From Chamaelirium japonicum (taxonomy: Eukaryota; Streptophyta; Magnoliopsida; Liliales; Melanthiaceae), in the NCBI GenBank assembly GCA_947650365.1, contig OX393556.1, forward strand, positions 79,488,579 to 79,552,578: a DNA stretch of 64,000 nucleotides, in the 5' to 3' direction. The translations under genes and the position numbers were made by a program. Shown piece by piece: positions 21,992 through 32,944 of the stretch. Position 1 is the first letter of the stretch, and each line of letters opens with the position of its first letter. The notes below the pieces were generated by a model. That model was not told where the DNA came from and did no database searches. It saw only the letters and a program-made list of their open reading frames with translations.

Positions 21992-24900
21992 TCCTGACCA
22001 CTCTATTCTTACGGCATGTTCTCTTGCCCACCGTATTTCTCCGATCCACACGGCGGATGACTCTCTTCTAGCCATCTCGCAGACTGGTCCATCACTTCTG
22101 GCTTTCTCTCTTTACCTTTTGTTCTATATCTCCTCAGCTTCATATAAACGTGATCTCTATTAGCAGCTTTTGTGATTCTGGCCTGATAGTTACTTTCTCT
22201 TCCTTTTCTTGTGTTGTGTAGGATCAACGCTCGGGACAGAGGATTGGTGCTGCTTATAGGGTCGATGGCCGATATCACCTAGAGTATCTTTATCTACCTC
22301 TTGTCTCTCCTTCGTTCATCTGTAGTGCTGTCTCTTCTAATGCCGACCTGTGGCACGAGAGGCTATATCATGTGTCTAAACCTCGACTTAAAAGTCTTTT
22401 TCAATTAGGTGCTTTAGGCTGTGGTTCATTTTCTCGTCTTTCTTTTTGCACGGGATGCCAGTTGGCTAAACATTTTGCTAGCCCCTTTTCTACCGTTTAT
22501 CACAGTCCTATAGTCCGTTTGATCTAGTGCACTCAGATATTTGGGGTCCTGCACCTTTTTCTTCTATAAATGGTTATCTTTACTATATTAGCTTTATTGA
22601 TGATTATTCACTTTTCATATAGGTGTATCTCCTTTGTCAGCATTCTGACATTCCCGAAGTCTATCAGACCTTCACTGCCATGGTTCATACTCAGTTTCAT
22701 ACTCGTTTTAAAACTTTTAGGTCTAATCACGCTCACGAATATCTCTTTTCTACAATACGTTCTATCCTTCAGTCCCATGGGACTCTCTTTTAATAATCAT
22801 GTCCTTATACTCATGAACAGAACGGTGTTGCAGAGCGAAAGCATCGTCATATTCTTAAGACAGCTCATGCTCAGCTTATCTCCTCGTGCGTTCCTCGTAC
22901 CTTCTAGACGGAGGCCATTTTGACCTCCGTCAACCTTATTAACATCACTCCTTCCTCTGTCCTCTCGGGTGTTTCGCCTCACGAGCGTCTCTTTGGTACC
23001 CTGCCTAATTACAACATGCTGCGTACTTTTGGGTGCACATGTTTTGTCCTCCTTTCTTCTCATGAGCGTAATAAACTATCGGCTAGGTCCACTAAGTGTG
23101 TACTCTTGGGAATCAGTTCTGAGCACAATGGGTATTGTTGCTATAACCCTTTGGCTCGTCGTCTTCGCATTTCTTGATATGTTACTTTTGTTGAAAATAT
23201 TCCTTACTACTCTCTTGCGTCTTATGATCTCACCTTTCTTGAGGTTCCTCCTACTTCCTCCACCATGCCTCCTCCTGTCTCACCCTTTCTTTTTTCCACT
23301 GCTCCTCCTCTTGCCTCTGCTCTTGAGACTTTACCTCCTACTCTCGTGGTCGTCCTTTCTACTCGCTTGAGTCCTTTCTCTTCTTCGAATCCCTCATCCC
23401 ATTTGCCTATTTCTCATCCATCTGACACGCTACCTGCCACGCCTTCTTCTATCAGCGACTCCTCTGGTACTCCATCCACTTCGAGCAGCCTACCTCTATT
23501 GGATATGGATCCTTATATTCCTCTTCGCTACCCCCAGTGTGAGTGTCACCCTCCCAACCACTTTGGCTACTCCCCTGATTATTTTGGTTTTGCCACTATC
23601 ACTTTCCATTCACTTCAGTTATTTACCTACGTTACTGCCCTTCTTATAGACAGAGAGCCTAGGTCTTACAGAGAGTCATTTGCAGTACTCTGTGTGGCAG
23701 CAGGCTATGGCTGACAAGTTTCAGGCCTTTGCACAGACTTAGACATGAGAGGTTATGCCTCTGCCTCTTGGTGTTAAGTCCATCAGCTACAAATGGGTCT
23801 TCAAGATCAAAAATCGCTTAGATGGCTCTATTGACCGGTACAAAGCCCGTCTCATTGCTAGAGGTTTCACTCAGGAGTATGGGATTGATTATGATGAGAC
23901 GTTTGCTCCAGTAGCTCAGATGACCACCATTCGGACTCTTCTTACTGGTGCTGATTCTAGAGGTTGGCCCCTGTCATAGATGGATATGAAGAATGCTTTT
24001 CTTCACGGTGATCTCTCCGAGGTTGTCTATATGCAGCCTTCTCCCAGCCTTAGCACACCTTCTCAGTATGTATGTCGTCTTCGTTGAGCTATCTATAGCC
24101 TCAAACAAGCTCCTCGTGCCTGGTTTGAGCGTTTCCATCGGGCAGTTACTGAAATCGGCTTTGTGGAGAGCTTTCAAGACCACTCTATGTTTGTGCAGAC
24201 TTTCCCCCAGGGCTGGGCCATCATCCTTCTCTATGTCGATGACATGATTCTTATAGGTGATGACACCCGTGCCATAGCTTCCCTTTAGGAGCATCTTTGG
24301 AGCCAGTTTCAGATGAAGGATCTTGGTCCTCTGTGTTATTTTCTTGGCATGGAGGTTGCTAGGAGCACTAGGGGGATTCTGCTTTCTCAGCAAAAGTACA
24401 CAGCTGACATTCTTGCTCGGGCTATACTCTCTGATTGCCGTATAGTTGACACTCCTCTTGAGCTTTATGTGAAACTTCGCCCCACCGATGGTGAGCCCCT
24501 CTCAGATCCTACTAGGTACTACAAGATAGTTGGTCGGCTAGTTTATCTCTATATCACCAGACTGGATATCGCTAATGTAGTCCGTATTCTCAGCCAGTTT
24601 GTGGATGCCCCTCACTCTGTTCACTACGCTGCTCTTCTTCGGACTTTTAGGTACCTTCGAGGCACTATCACTCGGTCGCTCTTCTTCTTGTCATCCTCAT
24701 CTCTGGCTCTTCGTGCATACTCTAATACCGGCTGGGCAGGGACCCGACTACTCATCGCTCGACTATTAGTTATTGCATGTTTCTTGGTGACATTGTTATA
24801 CTCCTAGAAAAGCAAGAAGCAGAAGGTGGTTTCGCTCTCCAGTATTGAGGTCGAGTTTCATGCCATGGCCACTACTACTAAAGAAATCATTCATCTCCAA

Positions 24901-25140
24901 TGTCTTCTTCGAGATCTTGGTATTGATACCTCGGGACCCACCGCTCTTCATTGTGATAACAAGAGTGCTATTCAGATTGTCAGCAATCTAGTGTTTCATG
25001 AGCGGACCGAGCATATTGAGCTAGATTGCCCCTTCTCCAGAAAGCAGTACGAGGCTAGGACCATCTCTCCGCCTTATGTCTTTTCGACGAAGCAGATTAT
25101 TGACTTATTCACGAAATCTCATCCATCTCCTTGTTTTTGA
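21992..25140 (+). pseudogene. Copia E protease remainder, integrase, RT and RNase H
   Basis: This continues the E polyprotein after the insertion. The GAG-pre-integrase/integrase HHCC region reads LWHERLYHVSKPRLKSLF to FCTGCQLAKH (about 22350-22475). Integrase core pieces are HSDIWGPAP and EQNGVAERKHRHILKT. RT begins around [20 protein letters not shown] (23780) and contains YVDD at 24232-24243. RNase H retains LHCDNKSAIQIVSN (about 24948) and the frame ends TGA at 25138. Several stops and frame changes, for example stops in the integrase core near 22525 and 22620, make it a pseudogene. Motif order confirms copia. Confidence 0.85.
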
Positions 25141-25183
25141 TTTCTTATTCGCAAACTCTTAGTGGTTGACCCACCGTGAGTTT

Positions 25184-25192
25184 GAGGGGGGG
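25184..25192 (+). promoter_or_regulatory. Polypurine tract of element E
   Basis: GAGGGGGGG lies directly before the 3' LTR start TGTTATTG. Confidence 0.75.
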
Positions 25193-25343
25193 TGTTATTG
25201 TATTTATTGTGTATCGTTTTCCACTGCTACACGCAGGGGCTTTCCCATGGGTATACATATGTATTATCTATATATATTTTGGCTATGTGCCTAATGAGAA
25301 TTATCGGTTATTCTCCAAACCCTAGCCGTTTCTCATCTTGTCA
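25193..25343 (+). repeat. 3' LTR of copia element E
   Basis: 151 bp, TGTTATTG to CTTGTCA, matching the 5' copy at 10105. Confidence 0.85.
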
Positions 25344-26070
25344 CAACCGAGATGGATTCAACCGCCTTAGTACCTTCTCCACTTGGAACTCGAATTATCA
25401 CATTTTTCTTTCATTCCTTTAATTAATTTACTTTTAATCTCAAAACAAATCAACTCTAATTAAAACTATATATCTTTTTAATTAGTTTAGGTAGATAGAT
25501 TAGTAACCCTAGATTAGATCGCTCCCTTTTAGCAATCCATGTGGGCTCGACCTCGTAATACGCATCGCTCCTACAAAGCAATTCGTATACTTGCAAGTTT
25601 TAATTTAGATCAAATTAACCCCTTAATTTAGGATTAGTTTAGATCAAATCAGCTCTCATGGTGGAGAGATATTCCATCCAGTGGATTATCATTGAAGCAG
25701 GGATTAATCTCCCGACGTCAGCCGCCAGTATCAACGACGGAGCAAATGTCCGCCAGTCGTGTGACCCATCCACTACTCCTTCTAGGCGATCCAACATCGA
25801 TAACCTCTCGGTATCTCAAACCTCCTTCGAGAGGACCATCACCCCTTCCTTCTAGACAAATGGTTTGAGAGCGTATCGATGAGTCGGCTCGGTATCCAAA
25901 TCCTCTCGGTTTTGACTCATCCTTCGATCCCTACATCATGAGCGATATTCGAGATGAAGAGTGACACTCGGGAGAATTGTTCCACAATGCGTTAAATAGA
26001 GCAGAACCATCAAGTGCCAGAAGATCTATAATATTTATATGATCTCTTTTTTTGATATCATAAACAAACA
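25344..26070. other. Unassigned sequence between element E and the LINE tail
   Basis: No coding frame with recognisable motifs. The part around 25540-25640 (GGGCTCGACCTCG, repeated AATTTAGATCAAAT) resembles leader or primer-site regions of gypsy elements, but no LTR pair supports that. Confidence 0.4.
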
Positions 26071-26408
26071 TCCTTTTTTTTTTTGGTACCAAAGATAGTG
26101 GTCACATATTTATGCCCGTTAAGTCTTCATAAACGAGGGCATTGAGGCTGGCGGGAAACACAGAGTCCCAATATCCATCTTGAGTAGTCAACCGAGCTTC
26201 ACTAGCAAACCAATGAGCGGCAGAATTCGTAGTCCGGGGAACCCAGTGAATAGAGATAAATGCCGGACCCAAGTCATCAGTGCGAAATTTCCCCAAAACT
26301 GGAGCATCTCTTGCTTGAGTAGAATCTGTCATCACCCTTACCCGTCTACAATGACGATGTGCAAGCTCGGCCAAGACGGCTTTTAGGGCCCATAGCTCTG
26401 TATATAGG
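26071..26408 (-). mobile_element. 3' end of an L1-type LINE with RNase H domain
   Basis: The minus strand encodes the end of a plant LINE polyprotein: YTELWALKAVLAELAHRHCRRVRVMTDS, then FISIHWVPRTTNSAAHWFASEARL. These are the E, D and N..AH motifs of the RNase H-like domain (RVT_3 type). The minus-strand transcript ends in a run of about 13 A (plus 26071-26083), the poly(A) tail of a retroposed LINE. The same frame continues past the solo LTR at 28817-28862. The 5' part is missing. Confidence 0.8.
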
Positions 26409-27169
26409 TGTAGTCACAGAAAAAGATGTGGGTCGTCTTTATTGCGAACACACGAGATTACAAGAGTGGCCGGGACTCGGGGGCTCGGGTGTGACGAGTC
26501 CGGGTGCGGCGAGTGTTGATTAGGAGATTGTGGGAGAGATCCTCTGGAGGGTCCCTTTGATCCGCGTCTCCATGTGGTATTTGTGTGAGAGCTCTGAAGG
26601 GGTTTCCCAGGACAGAGGTCTTTATAGGGGGAGGGTTTTTGAGAGGCTAAGGAGTATCCGTTGTTTCTTTGGTCCCTTCCATGCTTCACGCTTCCTCGGC
26701 TAGGGGGTCTTCAGCTTCGTTCCTCGGTCTTCGTGTCTTCCTCGCTCCTTGCTTGACCTCGGTGTCCTTGATCATCGGTTCGTGACGTCGATCGTGCTTT
26801 TGGCGTTGGCTTTGGCTTTGGCTTTCGACCTCGGCTTGGCTTTGGCGTGGCTCTGGCTTTTGCTTTGCTTTGGCGCTTGCGCTTGGACGTAGACGGGGGA
26901 GACTTGCGATGCTTTCGTTCTTCTGGACTTCGCATCGTATCGGCTAGAACGTACGTGCGGTGCTTTTGCTCATGACCGGCGTAGTCGCTTGGCTTTGGCA
27001 CTTGCGTTGCTTTGGCGCTGGCTTTACCGGGGCTTTTGCTTTGGCTTCTTGTGTGGGCTTTCGCTTCAGTGTTGACTCAATCTCCTTCTTGGACGACAAT
27101 GACAACGTCTTCAATGCTTCAGGCTTCTTCGACGGTCTAGGTGTCGGCTAGACTTCGCTTCTTGTCCGG

Positions 27170-28080
27170 GCTTCTTTGGCTTGATTGGAGTCGAAAGGCA
27201 CTCTTGAAGATGGCGGGGGTAGCACCGATCTCTGTGCGACAGTTGTAGCACCGACTTTGCTTCGAAGGCGACGGGTGTAGCGATGCTTCTGGTGTTCCTC
27301 TCCAAGCTTTCTTCTTCGTGAGTGGAGCGGGTGTTTATCGAAGGCGACGGGGTGATGACGCTTCGGTATTCTTCTCCGGGCTTTTGGGCTTGATCGGAGT
27401 TGAAGGTTTGTTAGAGACGACGAGGTGGTGCCGCTCCGATTTTCTTCTCTGACCTTTGCTTCTGGCGTCTTCGGAGTCGAAGGGTTCTTCTTCTCCGAGC
27501 TTTCTTCTTTGTGCACGGAGTCGAAGGCTTAATCTTCTTGTACAAGGGTCTTCACGATGATGAGGGCTTTCAGTGGACTAAGCCGGTCCCGAAGGGATAA
27601 GCTTGCCCGTGCCTCATGAAGCCTTGGGTCGATGAAGAAGCGTCTCCTCTTCTGCAGAGCTCCCTCGCTTCGTCTTCAACTTGCGATTTCTTCGACCCGG
27701 CGACGGTTGTGGCGTCGACTTCTTCTCCAGGCGTATTTGGCGTAATCGGAGTTTAAGGCTTTGTTGAAGATAACGGGTATAGCGCCGCTTCTCTTCTTCT
27801 CCGGGCTTTTGGGCTTGATCGGAGTCGAAGGCTTGTTGGAGATGACGGGGTAGTGCCGCTTCGATCTTCTTCTCCGACCTTTGCTTCTGGCGTCTTCGGA
27901 GTCGAGGAGTTCTTCTTCTCCGAGGTTTCTTCTTCGTGCACGGAGTCGAAGGGATGATCTTCTTGTGCAAGGGTCTTCACGTTGATGAGGACTTTCAATG
28001 GACTAAGCTGGTCCCAAAGGGATAGGCTTGCCCGTGCCTCGTGAAGCCTTGGGTCGATGAAGGGCACGTCTCCTCCTTTG
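27170..28080. repeat. Degenerate tandem repeats within the solo LTR
   Basis: A block of about 423 bp occurs twice: GTCTTCACGATGATGAGG near 27549 and GTCTTCACGTTGATGAGG near 27972. GCTTGATCGGAGT recurs at about 210-bp half-steps. A CTTTGGC-type short repeat fills 26800-27060. Confidence 0.75.
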
Positions 28081-28135
28081 CAGAGCTTCTTCGCTTCTTG
28101 CCATCCGACCTTTGAGCCTTCCCCCCTCCCCCTCT

Positions 28136-28144
28136 ATTTATAGG
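28136..28144 (-). promoter_or_regulatory. TATA box of the solo LTR
   Basis: The minus strand reads CCTATAAATAGAGGGGGAGG. TATAAATA followed by a purine-rich start region is the usual plant LTR promoter layout. Confidence 0.6.
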
Positions 28145-28435
28145 TGAAGGGGGGAGGGGGAGAGATATGGAAAGTTTATTTGAATCCCTTTAATATCTCT
28201 TCCATAACTACCCAATATTTATTCATCCATTGATGAGGGGAATAAGTCTTTATTTGCTTTCCTTTTCTGGCGGAGTAGTTATGGCTCAATCTTCTTTGAA
28301 TTTATTTTGAATCTTGCACATAAAGTCGATGGCGACCCGGCTTCGTTTCTTGTCTGTCGGATAGAGGGATCGGCGCAGATCCACACTTACGTAGACGTCA
28401 TATGTAACCTTCCCTCGCGCATGGCGGTGCATTGT

Positions 28436-28575
28436 TTCCTTTTTTCTTCTTTTCTTTCCTTTTCTTTTCTTTCCTTTTCTTTTCTTTCCTTCTTTCTTTT
28501 CTTTCTTTCTTTTCTTTTCTTTCCTTTTCTTTTCTTTCTTTCTTTCTTTTCTTTCCTTTTCTTTTCTTTTCTTGC
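28436..28575. repeat. Polypyrimidine microsatellite (TTTCC/TTTTC)n
   Basis: About 140 bp of C and T only, in five- and four-base units, within the U3 part of the solo LTR. Frames across it give poly Phe/Leu/Ser or Lys/Glu/Arg and are not genes. Confidence 0.9.
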
Positions 28576-28816
28576 ATGGCCGGCCACCCCATGAGGGGTT
28601 CGGTCTCTAGTAGGGGGCCGGGTGGGCCCCACATGAGGATGGGCCCACTCGGCCCCCTTGTTGGGCGCAAGTCGGGTCCGAGTCCGAGTGCGTGTCGGGT
28701 TTGATTCTGAGTCGGTGCATGCGAGTCGGGTCCGGGCCCGAGTATATATCGGGTTTGCCTCCACATAGGTGTGCATACGAGTCGGGTCCGGGTTAGACAC
28801 AATTTGTGTGTCTACA

Positions 28817-28862
28817 ATAGGCTAGAATTTACCTGACACAAGAAGGATCGTGCGACAACCAC
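28817..28862 (-). mobile_element. Continuation of the LINE fragment beyond the solo LTR
   Basis: Minus strand reads in frame SFLCQVNSSL into YTELWAL of the part at 26071-26408 once the ATAGG duplication is removed. It stops at the LTR of Tat element C, which therefore truncated the LINE. Confidence 0.65.
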
Positions 28863-29891
28863 TGTGGGGGGAAAATCTTTGTGACGATCCGAAGACTCCG
28901 TGCCACCAGTCAAGTTGAAGTCGAGTCGAAGATTTTTGATTGATCTGTTGACCGGAAGGTAGGTTTGAAAGTCGATATCTTAGTTACTTTGAGTTACCTC
29001 TTTCGATATGCAAACAGAGAGATATGCATACAGAGAGAAGGTTGACACAAAGTGTGATCTCGGAATTCAGCCGAAGCCTACGTCTCCGTGCTATAGGGAG
29101 CAACCCGAATTCACTAACACTTTTCTCCGAGTGACCTCGACAGGCCGAGTGTCACTAATCTCTTCGAAGAGAATATCGAATGGATTGGAATATCGAAAGG
29201 TAAGGATTCTAGAGCTCTGGGTTTTTGAATTCTGCTCTCTCTTTTTTGAATTAGATTTCAAAGAGCTTTTACATTTGGAAGGGTCTGCTATTTATAGAAA
29301 AATTATGGGTGGAAATTTGGGGCAAATGGCAATTTTTGCCTTCGTAGCCGGGGATTCCCTTGGCAAGGCTGGTGGGTCCCGCAATAATCTCCATGGACCC
29401 CCCAGGCAGGGCTGGTGGGTCCCGCTGTCGTTTGTGTGGACCCCCCCAGGCGGAGCTGGTGGGTCCCGCTGTCATCTGTGTGGACCCCCCAGGAAGGGCT
29501 GGTAGGTCCCGCTGTCGTCTCTGTGGAAACCCTAGGCGGAGTTGGTGGGTCCCGCTGTCGTCTGTGTAGACCCCCCAGGCGGAGCTGTTGGGTCTCGCTG
29601 TCATCTCTGTGGACCCCCCAGGTAGGGCTGGTGGATCCCGCTGTCACCTGTGTGGACCCCCCAGGCAGGGCTGGTGGGTCCCACTGTCTGCTGTGTGGAC
29701 TCCCAGGCGGAGCTGGTGGGTCCCGCTGTCGTCTTTGTGGACCCCCCAGGCAGGGCTGGTGGGTCCCGCTATCACCTGTGTGGACCCCCCAAGCGAAGTT
29801 GGTAGGTCCCGTTGTCGCCTGTGTGGACCCCCCAGGCAGGGCTGGTGTGTCCCGCTGTCTGTGAGGTATCTGGTCAAAATTTGCACGCACA
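28863..29891 (-). repeat. 3' LTR of Tat element C
   Basis: 1029 bp. Its U3 contains about eleven copies of a 43-44-bp unit (GGTGGGTCCCGCTGTC...GTGGACCCCCCAGGC in plus orientation, 29340-29870). A minus-strand TATA motif, TATAAATAGCAGA, lies near 29286-29298, as in A and B. Confidence 0.85.
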
Positions 29892-29905
29892 ATTACCCCC
29901 TCCAA
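29892..29905 (-). promoter_or_regulatory. Polypurine tract of element C
   Basis: Minus strand GGAGGGGGTAAT directly before the LTR, the same tract as in A and B. It identifies this LTR as the 3' one. Confidence 0.75.
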
Positions 29906-30039
29906 GTTAGCTAGGGGCTAACCTAGCTGACTTGGAATTTAGGTGCAAAGGCAAAACCCCCTGCCAAGGGTATGTGTTAGTGGGTTTTCGTAGGACTCTG
30001 GTGTCTGCAAAGAAGAAAAACTCGTTGATAGATTGATTG

Positions 30040-30760
30040 CAGTAAATAAGCCAAATTCGTCCGATTAGCCAAATCTGACCGATCGGTTAAATTTGACAGA
30101 TCGGTCAGGTTTGACCGATCGGTTAAATTTGTTCGATCGGTCAAATTTGACCGATCGATCGAATTCAACCGATGGAGCTTGGGTCGATTGGGTAAAAAAC
30201 CATGCTCTTCGCCATATCTAGTAGAAAATCGACCGATCGGTCGAATTTGTCCGATCGAACAGTTTTGACCGATCGGTTAAATTCAACCGTTTGGGTTTGA
30301 GGTGATCGGGCAAAAACCACAGTTTTTTGCCCGATCTAATAGAAATTCAACCGATCGGTCGAAATTGTCCGATCGGTCAAATTTGCCCGATCGGTCAAAT
30401 TTGTTCGATCGGTCAAATTTGATCGATCTGTCAATTTCAGCCGGTGGAACTTAAGTCGATCGGGTAGAAAATGATGTATTCTGCCCAATCCTTTGGAAAT
30501 TCACCCGATCGTCTGCCTGTCGATCGGGTGGAATCTTCATCGATCTGGCATGGTCGACCGATCGGTCAAGTTTGACCGATCAGATGCTGACAATCGATCG
30601 GTCTGACCGATCGGATGTTAAAAGTTGAGTAGCCGCTGCTTTTGATAGCTAAGCTGTGAATGAGTCCAGCCAATCGATTGGTCTGTTTAATAGGGTGATC
30701 AAATGCTGGTAACCGATCGGGTGCAGGCTGCCGATGGAAGGGGAGGGTGTAAACACCTTC
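30040..30760. repeat. CGATCGG minisatellite of element C
   Basis: Degenerate units containing GACCGATCGGTCAAATTT and AAAAACCA/TTTTTTGCCCGATC, homologous in layout to the arrays at the same place in A and B but more diverged. Confidence 0.8.
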
Positions 30761-31918
30761 GTGTCTGTTATTGCACCGAAGGGAGAAGTAGAGGATGACA
30801 TGGTATGTGCGATCAGGTAGAGATCAGGTTGAGGGAGGGAGGAGGATTGATTGTAGCTACTGGATCACTGAATCCCACGCAACTCACACACTGTCTGATC
30901 TTAATTGATTATAGTTAACCAATTGAGAGAAGGTTGATTGATCAGTTGTACAATCAGAGAAGTAGTTGTCGAGTTGCCGATCTTCGATCTCCTGCTGGTC
31001 ACCGCTCGGGTGCCGTTCATGTTGAGGACGAAAGGCTGCTACCGGAGAAGCCGATCGGCAAAATTGCCCGTGAAGACATAGGAGGCGCTACGGTTGTGTC
31101 CGATCGGGTAGGCATTGCCGATCGAAGCCGAGGGAGGCGTAGAGGGGGCCGCTGCCGGATCAGCCACCTGCAACGGCTCGGAGTGAAGGAGACGCTGCTG
31201 TTGGCTCCGATCGGGTGGGTGTTGCTTGGTCGTGCCGATCGGGCGAATTTGTCCGATCGGACAAAATCGATCGATCGGACAATTCGACCGATCAAATTTG
31301 AGCGATCGGTTGGAAATACGTGTCTGGATCTAGATCCAGTGGGTGTTTGACCGATCGAGAGGAGGACAAAAGGTTGTTGTCGGAGAGGGTAGGAGACGCT
31401 GCAACTGGGCTTGATCGGGTGGGCTTTGTTTGGTCGTGCCGATCGGGCGAATTTATCCGATCGGACAAAATCGACCGATCAGATAAAATCAACCGATCGG
31501 ACGAAGGGTTACTACCGGAGGGGCCAGATTGGTCGCTGGTTGCTGGTCGTCGATCGGGTGTCGCCAGTCGGTATCGGGGAAGAAGAGATCGCCGATCGGG
31601 TAAAATTGTACGAGATCGGGCAAAACACCCCTCCTGGCGACCGATTGCCCGAATCCTGATCGGTTGCCAACGACCAATCGGTCGCTGGCAACCGATCATC
31701 GATCTTGCACCCGGACACCATCTGGATCGTAGATGGGCAGAGTTACTGTTGTTGTTGCCGGTGAAGGGAGGAGAAGCTGCAGCTGGGCTCGATCGGGTGC
31801 GCGTTGCCGATCGGAGCCAAGGGTGGCGTAGAGGTGGCCGCTGCCGGATCCACGACCCGCAGCCACTCGGAGAGGAGGAGAGAGTGCTCGTGCTTCTAGG
31901 ACGGCAGAGAAGAAAAGG
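30761..31918. other. Repeat-derived internal region of element C
   Basis: GATCGG-type motifs continue. A block of about 150 bp occurs twice (near 31180-31310 and 31390-31500), sharing GGAGACGCTGC and GGTCGTGCCGATCGGGCGAATTT. A third partial copy lies near 31760-31890. Open frames on both strands lack any known domain. The antisense gene found here in A and B cannot be recognised. Confidence 0.5.
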
Positions 31919-31923
31919 GTTAT

Positions 31924-32775
31924 TGTGGGTGCAAATTTTGGCAGAGAGGTCTTCAAACCGCGGGACCCACCGGCCTTGCCTGGTGGGCCCATAGAGACTT
32001 CCGTGGGACCCACCGGCCCCGCCTGGTGGGCCCACAGAGACTTCCGCGGGACCCACCAGCCCTGCCTGGTGAGCCCAAGAGACTTCTGCAGGACCCATCG
32101 GCCCTGCTTGGTGGGCCCATAGAGACTTCCGCGGGACCCACCGGCCCTGCCTGGTGGGCCCATAAAGACTTCCATGGGACCCGCCGGCCCTGCCTGTGGA
32201 ATCCCCGAAAATGACAGTGGGACCCACCAGCCCTACCTGTGGAATCCCCCGGAAACGGCAGCAGAAACCGCCATTTGCCCTAGATTCCATCCCAGGAAAT
32301 CCTATAAATAGCAGAGCCTTCAGATGTAAAAGGGATCCAGAAACCAGTTTCAAAACCCAGAGGAAATATCAGTGCCATCATCTGATATCTGATTTCAGAA
32401 ACCAGAGTTCTGGAATTTCCAGCTTCCCATCTTTAACTCTCCTCAATCTTCTTCTTGTCTCTGAAGAGATCGGAGAGACTTCAGTGACACTCGGCCTGTC
32501 GAGGTCACTTCGAGCAAAGTGATAGTGAATTCGGGTTGCTCCCTATAACACGGAAACGTAGGCTTCGGCTGAACCTCAAGATCACCTCTTGTGTTAACTC
32601 TCTCTGATTGCATCTCTCTCTCTGTTTGCATATTGAAAGCAATAACTCCAAGTCATCAAGACACCAACATCCTAACCTACCCTCCAAACAACAGATCAAC
32701 CAATGATCTTCAATTCAACTTCAATTGACTGGTGAGGTGAAGTCTTCGGATCGGTACGAAGATTTTTCCCCCACA
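31924..32775 (+). repeat. 5' LTR of Tat element B
   Basis: Starts TGTGGGTGCAAATTTTGGC. It carries six to seven copies of a 43-bp GGGACCCACCGGCC...GGTGGGCCCA unit in U3. TATAAATAG lies at 32303-32311, and the LTR ends TTTTTCCCCCACA. Confidence 0.93.
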
Positions 32776-32776
32776 A

Positions 32777-32795
32777 TTTGGTGCCGTCTATGGGA
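32777..32795 (+). promoter_or_regulatory. Primer binding site of element B
   Basis: TTTGGTGCCGTCTATGGGA starts one base after the LTR end, as in element A. Confidence 0.8.
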
Positions 32796-32944
32796 TCTGA
32801 GCGAGAAGCCAATTTCGCTCTACAACAAGAATCAGATCGGTTGAGCAGACAACCGATCTAGATAGTCAGACTTCCCCACCCCTTCGGTTGAGCAGACAAC
32901 CGTTCGGATACCAGCAATTTGGTTACATCATTCGCTTTCCCTAA

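Larger units (their letters stand above)
10105..25343 (+). mobile_element. Short-LTR Ty1/copia element E, interrupted by element D
   Basis: Two 151-bp LTRs (10105-10255 and 25193-25343) bracket a copia internal region in the order gag, protease, integrase, RT, RNase H. Without the insert the element is about 5.2 kb. A polypurine tract (GAGGGGGGG) lies directly before the 3' LTR. The flanks ACTGA and CAACC do not match, so the target-site duplication has decayed or one end is displaced. Many stops show that it is old. Element D sits in the protease codons. Confidence 0.85.
26409..28816 (-). mobile_element. Solo LTR, 2.4 kb, inserted in the LINE fragment
   Basis: In minus orientation it begins TGTAGACACACAAATTG (plus 28816) and ends CTGTGACTACA (plus 26409), with inverted ends TGTAG/CTACA. 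The duplication ATAGG lies on both sides (26404-26408 and 28817-28821). Removing the LTR and one ATAGG restores the LINE frame (...NSSLYTELWAL...). No internal region is present, so it arose by LTR-LTR recombination. A TATA box (CCTATAAATAGA) lies at 28133-28144 and an AATAAA signal near 26438. This gives an unusually long transcribed part of about 1.7 kb. Minus-strand frames in it (for example 27753-28067) are basic, low-complexity and repeat-derived. Confidence 0.85.
28863..31918 (-). mobile_element. Tat-lineage Ty3/gypsy element C, 3' part only (minus strand)
   Basis: On the minus strand the order is repeat-rich internal DNA, minisatellite (30760-30040), polypurine tract, then a 1029-bp 3' LTR (29891 down to 28863). 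The LTR starts TGTGCGTGCAAATTTTG and ends GATTTTCCCCCCACA, clearly related to LTRs of A and B. No protein-coding part of C is recognisable. B inserted at 31919. What lies right of B (57729 on) does not look like the rest of C, so C is truncated or highly diverged there. Confidence 0.75.

Noticed and set aside
10829..25140. One very large copia element with two gag-pol sets
   Set aside because: The TCCTG duplication and equal 2136-bp LTRs show that D is a separate insertion in E.
10100..25348. Target-site duplication for element E
   Set aside because: ACTGA on the left and CAACC on the right do not match. A near-match shifted by two bases (AACTGA/AACCGA) would place the ends outside the LTR boundaries.
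26711..28067. Basic minus-strand frames as a host protein
   Set aside because: They lie inside the solo LTR, are built of KPKPK and SSPKARRR repeats from tandem DNA, and have no conserved domain.
28307..28802. Overlapping frames of 90-137 codons on both strands
   Set aside because: They follow the (TTTCC/TTTTC)n microsatellite and the GAGTCGGGTCCGGG repeats within the solo LTR.
29269..29914. Several 80-200-codon frames rich in Gly, Pro, Trp and Arg
   Set aside because: All six frames stay open because the 43-44-bp U3 units of the C LTR lack stops. The peptides are translated repeats, as are similar frames at 31292-32353, 40234-40687 and 56848-57470.
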